Of a stretch of DNA of 10,224 bases, positions 1 through 6,303 are shown piece after piece. The notes beneath the pieces were generated by a model that was not told the DNA's origin, did no database searches, and saw only the letters and a list, made by a program, of their open reading frames with translations. A program made the position numbers and the translations under genes. The DNA is from Candidatus Poribacteria bacterium (GTDB taxonomy: Bacteria > Poribacteria > WGA-4E > WGA-3G). Location: the NCBI GenBank assembly GCA_028824575.1, contig JAPPDN010000315.1, forward strand, positions 1 to 10,224. Direction: 5' to 3'. Every line of letters starts with the position of its first letter. The stretch's first letter is position 1.

Positions 1-664
1 GGACATCCCCTGTCGTATAGCGCATTGTGTAGCCGCATCGCCGTTTCTTTGAAACGTTCGCACTTGCGTTGTGGATGGTCCATGCGTCGTGAAAATGACA
101 CTCGCCAACCTCTAATTCCAAGTTGACCACTTTTGATGTGTCCAAGTCCTCATCAACGACCTCGCTTCCGAAGAGATTATTTGCGCGATCCACCTTTTCA
201 TAGCGGCGATCGCGTGATCTGTGGCTACCGGAGATAACACGCATGCAGCCGTTTTCAACTTTCGATTCATCTACTGCCAGCCACATCGTGATAACATGCA
301 TCGGATCAAGCGACTCGCCCCAGTAGACACCGTCTTGATGCCACGGGACTGCCATACCATCGTGCTCCCGTTTGCTAATAAAATGACTCGACCAGAGGAC
401 AATATCCGGTCCTATAAATCGTTCTATCACCTTCAACACGCGTGGATGTGTCAGGTATTTGAACAGATACGGATGCGCAAAATGCGGGACATCCATCTGC
501 TCTGGACGCCTACCGTCCGGCAAATTCTCGATCATATCGTCCACATAGTCGCGCAGTTCATCTAACTCCGGTTTCGTGAAGATACGTCCGAATTTAATAT
601 ACCCGTTTTCTTTGTAAAATTTGACCTGCTCATCAGAGACAGTTGTTTCCAGTTGCCAGTCCAT
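1..664 (-). CDS. Phytanoyl-CoA dioxygenase (PhyH) family protein, 3' end outside the window
   Basis: An open frame of 221 codons runs from ATG at 664 to the window edge without a stop. The translation begins MDWQLETTVSDEQVKFYKEN. It has the hallmarks of the PhyH branch of Fe(II)/2-oxoglutarate dioxygenases: an N-terminal 'EQVKFYKENGYI' helix-strand, the facial-triad HxD motif in WHQDG (H109, D111), and a distal His in FHDAWTIHNAS (H198). Basic residues follow (RR at 208-209, R215), one of which would hold 2-oxoglutarate. Known family members hydroxylate small molecules such as phytanoyl-CoA, ectoine or secondary-metabolite precursors; the substrate here cannot be told. There is no signal peptide, so it is probably cytoplasmic. 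AGGTGA at 668-673 lies three bases before the ATG and supports this start. The family is typically about 250-300 residues, so the C-terminal part is missing. It lies downstream of the LamG gene on the same strand, 144 bases away. Confidence 0.9.
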   Translation of the reverse strand, partial: MDWQLETTVSDEQVKFYKENGYIKFGRIFTKPELDELRDYVDDMIENLPDGRRPEQMDVPHFAHPYLFKYLTHPRVLKVIERFIGPDIVLWSSHFISKREHDGMAVPWHQDGVYWGESLDPMHVITMWLAVDESKVENGCMRVISGSHRSRDRRYEKVDRANNLFGSEVVDEDLDTSKVVNLELEVGECHFHDAWTIHNASANVSKKRRCGYTMRYTTGDV

Positions 665-695
665 GTGTCACCTATTTTTCTAAAATTTTGATACA

Positions 696-726
696 TTGCT
701 GACAGCGTTTCAAACGCTATCAGCAA
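696..726. promoter_or_regulatory. Near-perfect 31-base palindrome between the LamG and PhyH genes
   Basis: Two 15-base arms (696-710 and 712-726) flank a single central C at 711. The left arm reads TTGCTGACAGCGTTT, and the right arm is its reverse complement apart from one position that could be a G-U pair in RNA. It lies 32 bases upstream of the PhyH start and about 80 bases past the LamG stop. On the minus strand it is followed by an AT-rich run (TGTATCAAAATTTTA) without a clean T tract. It could be a hairpin terminator for the LamG transcript or a dimeric-regulator operator for the PhyH gene. The sequence alone does not decide. Confidence 0.5.
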
Positions 727-808
727 CAGTGTATCGTTAATTGTGGATTCTACGGTTTCATCCAAAACTCGAAAGCCAAAACAGCCCGTTCAACTGAAAA
801 GAGAAAGC

Positions 809-1648
809 TTATTTCCTTTTTATTTTCGCCCAGGTGGTAGCCAATTTATCATTTGGTGAGACAGCCTCTGCTCCCAACGTCCACGCAAGCCCTTTTTCGG
901 CGATTTCTGTTATCTGATCCTCAGTCAACACAACGTTGAAGAGTGCCGCTTCATCTATTGCTCCATCCACAAGACTTCGGGAGGCAACACCGGCTTCACC
1001 CCCAATAGTAAAGGGTTTATGGTTATCTTCATTCTCTTTTTGCTGCGCGGAAATATCTTTTTCAGCCTCCAGTTTTCCATCACGGTACAATTTCATGGCA
1101 CCCTTTCGGTCAGCAGTTGCAGCGAGATGGTACCATTTCCCATCGTTGATAGGCGATGTTCCAAAGAGATGAACGCCTGCCCCTTGTGCCAATCCAAACC
1201 AAAACAGCGGTTTTCCTTTGTTGTTTGGATCAAGATTCCCGCGAACGCACAAGAGGTAGCCGTGCCTCGGCATAGCGAAATCAGCTTTTTCGATAATAGT
1301 TGCGTGCCAGTCCTCGGCAGTTTTAGAATACTTGAACCATGCCATCATAGAAAAATTTGCTTTGCCGACGTTCAGAAGTGGTGAAGTGCCAGCGTTAACC
1401 AATCCGCCACTTTTGAATTCCAATCCACCGTCGAATTTGCCATCCGTCCACTTCACTGGGTCTAAGAACTCCGCGTCGAGTGCGTTTTCTGTTAAATCCT
1501 TGGCGAGATCGCCGCCATCCTCGTTGAAGAGCCAGACGGCTACTGCCGTAGCAGGGTCAATTGCGGTGTATCCTTGTGCAGTAAACAGCAGGACGGCAGC
1601 ACCTATAACAGACCAGAAAATGCTCGGTTTTTGATATCTACCTCTCAT
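809..1648 (-). CDS. Secreted LamG (concanavalin A-like) domain protein
   Basis: A 279-residue protein. The chosen start is ATG at 1648, because GGAGGTGA (1654-1661, minus strand) lies five bases upstream and the frame from there opens with a signal peptide: basic MRGRYQK, a hydrophobic core at about residues 9-25, and likely cleavage after GYTA (residue 29). The frame can be extended to 1765, but that extension would code an uncharged-leader-poor, non-secretory N-terminus and runs into a repeat. Residues about 36-250 look like a LamG/LamGL jelly roll: VAVWLFNED at the first strand, FSMMAWFKY, then GKWYHLAATAD followed by KLYRDGK, and finally GAIDEAALFNVVLTEDQI. These are the usual strand signatures of that fold. 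The tail, ending in SPNDKLATTWAKIKRK, resembles tails I recall from Poribacteria LamG proteins (recall, not searched). Such domains bind glycans or proteins outside the cytoplasm; no catalytic residues are evident. It is divergent to the TonB receptor. Confidence 0.85.
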   Translation of the reverse strand: MRGRYQKPSIFWSVIGAAVLLFTAQGYTAIDPATAVAVWLFNEDGGDLAKDLTENALDAEFLDPVKWTDGKFDGGLEFKSGGLVNAGTSPLLNVGKANFSMMAWFKYSKTAEDWHATIIEKADFAMPRHGYLLCVRGNLDPNNKGKPLFWFGLAQGAGVHLFGTSPINDGKWYHLAATADRKGAMKLYRDGKLEAEKDISAQQKENEDNHKPFTIGGEAGVASRSLVDGAIDEAALFNVVLTEDQITEIAEKGLAWTLGAEAVSPNDKLATTWAKIKRK

Positions 1649-1653
1649 CTGTA

Positions 1654-1661
1654 TCACCTCC
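1654..1661 (-). promoter_or_regulatory. Strong Shine-Dalgarno of the LamG gene
   Basis: On the minus strand the sequence reads GGAGGTGATACAG then ATG. This eight-base complement to the 16S rRNA tail fixes the start at 1648 rather than at the longer frame's ATG at 1765. Confidence 0.8.
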
Positions 1662-1678
1662 ACAATTATTTCCTTTGG

Positions 1679-1708
1679 ATTTTGACACACATTTGTATCA
1701 AATGTCAA
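1679..1708 (-). promoter_or_regulatory. Candidate sigma70 promoter of the LamG gene with an inverted repeat
   Basis: On the minus strand a perfect TTGACA (1708-1703) is followed after 18 bases by CAAAAT (1684-1679), which matches four of six positions of the -10 consensus. A perfect 7-base inverted repeat, ACATTTG-TAT-CAAATGT (1689-1705), fills most of the spacer, a position where a bound regulator would block polymerase. The -10 match is weak, so the call is tentative. Confidence 0.35.
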
Positions 1709-1731
1709 GCATTTTTTTGGTGTTAGTAAAT

Positions 1732-1799
1732 ATCGCGACCACAGATCGCTCCTACAAAAAAACACACCAATGCATCGCGACCACAGATCGCTCCTACAA
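1732..1799 (-). repeat. Two identical 26-base REP-like direct repeats
   Basis: Copies at 1732-1757 and 1774-1799 are identical over 26 bases, with a 42-base period. Read on the minus strand each begins TTGTAGGA and then contains GCGATC-TGT-GGTCGC, a six-pair hairpin (one pair G-T) with a three-base loop. A GTAG tetranucleotide just 5' of an imperfect palindrome is the pattern of REP elements mobilised by REP-associated tyrosine transposases (RAYTs). No RAYT gene is in this window. The doublet sits between the divergent LamG and TonB-receptor promoters. Confidence 0.7.
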
Positions 1800-1816
1800 G
1801 AAAAATCTGCTATTCA

Positions 1817-1844
1817 TTGACTTTTTGGTTTAGTATGCTACAAT
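1817..1844 (+). promoter_or_regulatory. Sigma70-type promoter of the TonB-dependent receptor
   Basis: TTGACT (1817-1822), a 16-base spacer, then TACAAT (1839-1844) preceded by TGC, an extended -10. Each hexamer matches five of six consensus positions. Transcription would begin near 1851, giving a leader of about 85 bases before the ATG at 1936. This also argues against the upstream ATG at 1852, which would be essentially leaderless. Confidence 0.7.
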
Positions 1845-1926
1845 ACTGTCTATGGTTATGCAATATTATGATGTGGATTCTACAGCCACATTACTGTTTT
1901 ATACGAAACCTAACATATCCTATATT

Positions 1927-1932
1927 GAGGGA
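1927..1932 (+). promoter_or_regulatory. Ribosome binding site deciding the TonB-receptor start
   Basis: GAGGGA lies three to five bases before ATG at 1936. It places the start just before a signal peptide (MNFSRQFYGLVLLILLSISL). The upstream in-frame ATG at 1852 has no such site. Confidence 0.65.
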
Positions 1933-1935
1933 AAT

Positions 1936-4167
1936 ATGAATTTTAGTAGACAATTTTATGGTTTGGTGCTTTTGATACTGTTATCCATAAGTTTAACGGT
2001 TGTTGCCGAAGAAGAAACCGAAGAAGTTTTTCGGTTGGAAGATGTCGTGGTTACTGCACGCAAACGCGAGCAGCGATCTTTTGAGGTACCGCTCTCCGTT
2101 TCAACACTTCAGGGTGAGAGATTTGACGCTATACGCTCGTCGGGTATGGATGTGCGTTTTTTATCGAACCGCACGCCGAGTTTACAGATCGAATCGTCGT
2201 TTGGACGTATCTTTCCGCGCTTTTATATCCGCGGTCTTGGCAACACGGATTTCGATCTCAACGCTTCACAGCCGGTTTCGCTGCTCTACGATGGCGTTGT
2301 GCTTGAAAACGCCTTGCTAAAGGGATTTCCCGCCTTTGACTTGGATCGGGTTGAGGTGTTGCGGGGCCCACAAGGCACACTGTTCGGACGCAATACGCCC
2401 GCGGGTATTGTGAAGTTTGAATCGGCGCGTCCGACACAGACACTTGAAGGATACGTACGGGTGAATTACGGCCGATTTAACAGCAGTAATTTTGAAAGCG
2501 CTATATCGGGCCCGCTCGTTCCGTCTGTGCTTTCCGCTCGGCTTTCATTGCTTGTACAGCGGCGGGACGACTGGGTGGACAACCAACATACCGGTGAAGA
2601 TGATGCCTTAGGCGGACATCGAGACTTTGCAGGTCGTCTACAGTTGTTGTGGACACCTACCCCAGAGTTGGAAACACGACTCAAATTCCATGCTCGCGAT
2701 CTTGACGGCACCGCACGCCTGTTCCGCGCGAATATCCTGTCGCAGGGTGAAGGTGGACTGGTACAGGATTTTTCCCGGGGCAGTATTGCACATGACGGAC
2801 GTAATGAGCAGACGTTAAGCACGCAAGGTTTGAGCGTTGAGGTGCGCTACGATATTGGGGACTTCCAACTGGTGTCGCTGACAGGCTTTGAACAACTGAC
2901 TAATTTCTCGCGCGGAGACATCGACGGCGGATACGGGGCTGCGTTTCTTCCAGTAAGCGGTCCCGGTGAGATTCCCTTCCCTTCTGAAACCGCGTCCGGT
3001 ATTCCGAACCTGCGACAGTTTAGCCAAGAAATCCGCTTGATGAGTCCAGCCGCGCGCCGTCTCACCTACCAGTTCGGTTTATACTATTTCTCGGAGTTCG
3101 TGGAGATGGAGGATTTCAACTATGATACACTCGCTGAGGGTGCTTTGGATGGCGTCGCCCGACAAGAGCAGGCATCTACAGCACAGGCGGCGTTCGCAGC
3201 GTTAACCTTCCAAATGCTTGAGAACCTCGAACTCGGTGCCGGTCTACGATTGTCGCATGATGCGAAGGACTATACGGCATGGCGAGATCAAGCACCTGCT
3301 GTTACTGGCGCAGGGCCACTCGGTCCTATCCACGAGAACCCGCAAGCCACCGTTTGGAGCGTAGACATGAGCCTCCGCTATCAAGTGGCACCGAGTGTGC
3401 AGACGTATCTCCGCGCGGCGCAAGGCTTTCGGGCACCGAGTATTCAAGGACGCTTGTTGTTTGGCGATGCTGTCACGGTCGCGGATACCGAGACGATTCT
3501 CTCCTTTGAAGGCGGCACGAAATTACGTTTGTGGGCACAGCGGTTGCACCTGAATATGGCGGCGTTCCAGTACTTTATGGAGGATCAGCAACTCACTGCG
3601 GTGGGCGGTGAAACCAATTTCAACCGGTTGGTGAACGCTGATAGCACTATTGGACGCGGCGTTGAAGCGGAGTTGGTTTTTATGCCAATCACTGCACTTG
3701 AGGTTTCGGCGGGACTTAGTTACAACCAGACACGGATTGACGATCCGAATTTGGCGATACAGGGGTGTGGTGCGCCGTGTACAATGCTGGATCCGCCTGT
3801 TGCTGATGGAATTTACGCCATTGATGGCAACAGCCTACCGCAGGCACCGGGATGGATTGCGGATGTGGCACTGCATTATATTCTCGACCTGCCAGCGGGT
3901 GTGCGTCTTATCGCTTCTACCGACTGGGCATATCGCAGCCGGGTGCGGTTCTTTCTCTACGATTCTGTAGAGTTTGCCGATGATTGGCTCTTGGTTGGCG
4001 GTGTCCGACTTGCGTGTCTATTACCGTATAGCGATATAGAGGTAGCACTTATAGGGCGGAACATCCTCAACGATACGTCTCCGACAGGTGGTATTGATTT
4101 CAACAATCTGACGGGCTATGTCAATGAACCGCGATTTTGGGGTATGGAATTGGCGCGGCGTTTTTAA
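1936..4167 (+). CDS. TonB-dependent outer-membrane receptor
   Basis: A 743-residue outer-membrane transporter of the TonB-dependent receptor superfamily. Such proteins import siderophores, vitamin B12, heme or oligosaccharides using energy passed on by TonB-ExbB-ExbD. Residues 1-24 form a signal peptide ending TVVA before an acidic EEETEE stretch. A TonB-box-like segment EDVVVTA follows at 35-41. The plug domain spans about 47-165 with its usual signatures: VPLSVSTL, FYIRGLGN, VSLLYDGV, and FDLDRVEVLRGPQGTLFGRN running into the final plug strand (134-153). The rest is a 22-strand-type barrel with alternating polar and aromatic residues, ending in Phe (ELARRF), the usual recognition signal for BAM. 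Length fits the family. A CGAPC pair (C611, C615) lies in what should be a surface loop. The general style resembles the iron-complex/sphingomonad-type receptors, but the ligand is not identifiable. It has its own promoter and is convergent with the downstream array. Confidence 0.93.
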   Translation: MNFSRQFYGLVLLILLSISLTVVAEEETEEVFRLEDVVVTARKREQRSFEVPLSVSTLQGERFDAIRSSGMDVRFLSNRTPSLQIESSFGRIFPRFYIRGLGNTDFDLNASQPVSLLYDGVVLENALLKGFPAFDLDRVEVLRGPQGTLFGRNTPAGIVKFESARPTQTLEGYVRVNYGRFNSSNFESAISGPLVPSVLSARLSLLVQRRDDWVDNQHTGEDDALGGHRDFAGRLQLLWTPTPELETRLKFHARDLDGTARLFRANILSQGEGGLVQDFSRGSIAHDGRNEQTLSTQGLSVEVRYDIGDFQLVSLTGFEQLTNFSRGDIDGGYGAAFLPVSGPGEIPFPSETASGIPNLRQFSQEIRLMSPAARRLTYQFGLYYFSEFVEMEDFNYDTLAEGALDGVARQEQASTAQAAFAALTFQMLENLELGAGLRLSHDAKDYTAWRDQAPAVTGAGPLGPIHENPQATVWSVDMSLRYQVAPSVQTYLRAAQGFRAPSIQGRLLFGDAVTVADTETILSFEGGTKLRLWAQRLHLNMAAFQYFMEDQQLTAVGGETNFNRLVNADSTIGRGVEAELVFMPITALEVSAGLSYNQTRIDDPNLAIQGCGAPCTMLDPPVADGIYAIDGNSLPQAPGWIADVALHYILDLPAGVRLIASTDWAYRSRVRFFLYDSVEFADDWLLVGGVRLACLLPYSDIEVALIGRNILNDTSPTGGIDFNNLTGYVNEPRFWGMELARRF

Positions 4168-4232
4168 GAGCTGATGCGGTTGGGAAACCATCGCTACGTG
4201 GAAACCAAGAAATGAAGTTGAGTGCCGCTTAC
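4168..4232. other. Convergent intergenic gap without visible terminator
   Basis: These 65 bases separate the ends of the TonB receptor (plus) and of the last array gene (minus). I looked for a GC-rich hairpin followed by T on either strand and found only a four-base pairing (GGTT/AACC), which is too weak to call. Confidence 0.5.
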
Positions 4233-6287
4233 TCAAAAAGCGTTTGCGACTATCACCAAATCCTGAATATTCACAACGCCATCACCATTCAGATCCGGTT
4301 CCGCTTTACCAAGCGCATTCGCGACTATCACTAAGTCTTGTATATTCACAACACCATCGCCGTTGACATCCGCTGTTGGAGCGGTTTCCAACTCCGATTC
4401 CGATTTGAGATAAATTTCACCATCTAAATCAGGAAGGGTATGGGAGCGTTTCTCCCCCACCCCACTGGCAACGCCGGACACCGCTTCTGGGAACTCAATC
4501 TGCTGCTCTTTACCACTTCGGTTATACACCACCCAGCCGTTGGTGAACTCACGAATAAACAAACCGTCAATCGTCTCGCCATCATGGTTGACGTAGAGCT
4601 GCCCTTTCGTTTCATCGCCGCCGACGGGGCGACCGAGTGGCGCATCATAAAACGGATACCAATAGTGTTCTGTATGAGGATGAGGTTCACCACGTGCGTG
4701 TAGCTCTGAATGACCTTCATACTGCTCATTGGGAATTTCATAGAGGTGCGTATGGGTTGCAAATGGAATTCCGCTCCAAAATCTAACATAGCCATCCGAG
4801 TGCGTTAGACTCAGTGTGGTAAAAAGACGCATCCGTTGTTGATTTCTTGGGCTGTCAACCGGTTCCCTATTATCTGCCCGACCTTGCAAGCAATTGATCT
4901 GAGGTTCACGAAAGTTCTGCTCTGACCATAACAACGTGCTTTCAATCTTCGCAAAATTCGTAGAGTAATAAGGCTGTATAATTTCCATGAAAGTTCCATT
5001 AACATAAGGTGCCGAAAGTGGAACCTTGGCATCATTCGAGTTAACGATGATAAGGAAGTCATCTCTAACTTCATCGACTGCCTCACGGATACGCCGAAGT
5101 AATGCAAGCGATGCTTCGAGATAATCATGCGCGTAGTAATGCACTTTCCACAGGTCGTGCAGTTCATCTTCTCTCCAAGTATCGATAAAAATTCCATCGA
5201 AGAGTCCGCATTTGGCAAATCCAACCGCTTGCCTCACCACAATGTCTTGGACTTCAGGTAATGTGTGGTCAATGAAAATGGCTGCTCCATCACTATCAGT
5301 ACCTGCAACAACTCTGTTTCCGGATTCATCTCTTAACCAGTAAGGCCAATCTTCCGGATACTGCCAATGTTCTGCCGAACTGTACTTAAGAGGAACAATG
5401 AAAAGCATATTTGGGTTCCGAGAGAGCATGTCATCCCGATCTTCCTTTGCGGATTCAACATGCAGAAAGGTTTTTACACCTTCAGGGCTTGGAAGCCACT
5501 TCAGGTGAAACAGTAGGCTACTCCAGTGTACATCATGATATGCCATGCGTTCACGAAACCCTAGACTTGGTAAGTTCATAATATTCCCGTGTGGTGCGAA
5601 AATAGAAGGATACTCACGATTCCCAACTCGCTCAGAAATTGGCACACCCGCTAAATCACACGTTTCATCGTATCCGAATTGCCTCAACTCCGATAGGGGA
5701 AGCGTAGAAAGAACTTTCTTATCTACGTTGCCCCGGATCTCGAGATTTTCAAGGTTTGGTAATCCCGCAAGCGGTGATAGATCCACAATCTGATTGAAGC
5801 TAAGCGAAAGCACTCTTAGATTGACCAACCCCGCAAGGGGTGAAACATCCGTAATTTGGTTGCTCCCTAATCGCAGTACGTCAAGGTTGACTAACCCCGC
5901 AAGGGGCGATATATCTGAAATCTGGTTGACATCTAAAACTAAATAACCAAGTCCCGTTAGACCGGACAGAGGAGATAGGTCATGGATCTTGTTCCTTCCG
6001 AGACCAAGGACCTGCAAATCAGTCGCATGCTCTAAGCCGGTAAGATCGACAATCCCTTTATTTCTCGCCTCGAGATTTGATAAGTGTTCTTGCATATATG
6101 CCTGTGTCAACGGGCTATCTGCTGGAATTCTAAATTTTTCCCGGACTGCCTCGCGGAGCGCAGGATCCGGCATCCACTCTTCCTCATTTTCTCCATAGGC
6201 AAAAGTGTTATAGACAAATATGCCCATAACGCAGAAAAATAGAAACTGAAACCCTAACGATTTACATAATTTTTCTTTCATTGTCAT
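4233..6287 (-). CDS. Secreted LRR - glycosidase-like TIM barrel - dockerin protein (array copy A)
   Basis: A 684-residue protein starting at ATG 6287. The longer frame (ATG 6323) overlaps the previous gene's stop and lacks a ribosome site, whereas AAGGAG lies eight bases before 6287. Domains in order: signal peptide (about 1-31); N-terminal cap with EEWMPDPALREAV; five 22-residue internalin-like LRRs (81-187); C210 and an EYPSIF linker; a TIM-barrel-like region (about 245-510); a His-rich segment (511-541); a beta C-terminal domain (GLFIREFTNGWVVYNRSGK); and two dockerin repeats (640-684). Barrel carboxylates shared with copies B and C are D340 (ID-x-TLP), D364 and D369 (FDGIFID) and E435 (NGTFME). 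This resembles GHL-type hypothetical glycosyl hydrolases, a comparison from recall only. Oddly, Q468 stands where B and C have Glu, and DTW replaces DWW, so activity may be altered or lost. It is the last gene of the array, 16 bases after copy B, and probably extracellular or cell-surface. Confidence 0.85.
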   Translation of the reverse strand: MTMKEKLCKSLGFQFLFFCVMGIFVYNTFAYGENEEEWMPDPALREAVREKFRIPADSPLTQAYMQEHLSNLEARNKGIVDLTGLEHATDLQVLGLGRNKIHDLSPLSGLTGLGYLVLDVNQISDISPLAGLVNLDVLRLGSNQITDVSPLAGLVNLRVLSLSFNQIVDLSPLAGLPNLENLEIRGNVDKKVLSTLPLSELRQFGYDETCDLAGVPISERVGNREYPSIFAPHGNIMNLPSLGFRERMAYHDVHWSSLLFHLKWLPSPEGVKTFLHVESAKEDRDDMLSRNPNMLFIVPLKYSSAEHWQYPEDWPYWLRDESGNRVVAGTDSDGAAIFIDHTLPEVQDIVVRQAVGFAKCGLFDGIFIDTWREDELHDLWKVHYYAHDYLEASLALLRRIREAVDEVRDDFLIIVNSNDAKVPLSAPYVNGTFMEIIQPYYSTNFAKIESTLLWSEQNFREPQINCLQGRADNREPVDSPRNQQRMRLFTTLSLTHSDGYVRFWSGIPFATHTHLYEIPNEQYEGHSELHARGEPHPHTEHYWYPFYDAPLGRPVGGDETKGQLYVNHDGETIDGLFIREFTNGWVVYNRSGKEQQIEFPEAVSGVASGVGEKRSHTLPDLDGEIYLKSESELETAPTADVNGDGVVNIQDLVIVANALGKAEPDLNGDGVVNIQDLVIVANAF
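4236..4370 (-). repeat. Dockerin repeat pair of copy A
   Basis: Two tandem repeats of the form D-x-N-x-D-G-x-V-N-x-x-D (DVNGDGVVNIQD at 640-651, DLNGDGVVNIQD at 665-676) keep all calcium-coordinating positions of a type I-like dockerin. The protein ends ...VIVANAF immediately after the second repeat. Confidence 0.85.
5727..6047 (-). repeat. LRR array of copy A
   Basis: Five consecutive 22-residue (66-base) leucine-rich repeats follow the consensus L-x-x-L-x-L-x-x-N-x-I-x-D-x-SPLAGL-x-N, the internalin-type spacing. Copies 3 and 4 are the most alike at DNA level, suggesting recent unit duplication. Confidence 0.85.
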
Positions 6288-6295
6288 AAACGAAT

Positions 6296-6301
6296 CTCCT
6301 T
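6296..6301 (-). promoter_or_regulatory. Ribosome binding site of copy A
   Basis: AAGGAG on the minus strand, eight bases before ATG 6287 and just after the TAA of copy B. It selects 6287 over the upstream overlapping ATG at 6323 and the ATG at 6281. Confidence 0.7.
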
Positions 6302-6303
6302 TT

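Noticed and set aside
221..565. Plus-strand open frame of 114 codons
   Set aside because: It lies opposite the PhyH gene, whose minus-strand frame has clear family motifs; this frame resembles nothing.
562..765. Minus-strand open frame of 67 codons
   Set aside because: It is a shifted frame of the PhyH N-terminus and crosses the palindrome; no ribosome site supports it.
1649..1765. Longer N-terminus for the LamG protein
   Set aside because: It would run through the candidate promoter and one REP-like copy and bury the signal peptide; the strong ribosome site favours 1648.
1852..1935. Upstream in-frame ATG that would lengthen the TonB receptor by 28 residues
   Set aside because: It sits at the predicted transcription start, has no ribosome site, and would put a non-signal stretch before the clear signal peptide at 1936.
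4168..4232. Possible shared bidirectional terminator between the convergent genes
   Set aside because: Only four pairs can be formed and there is no T tract.
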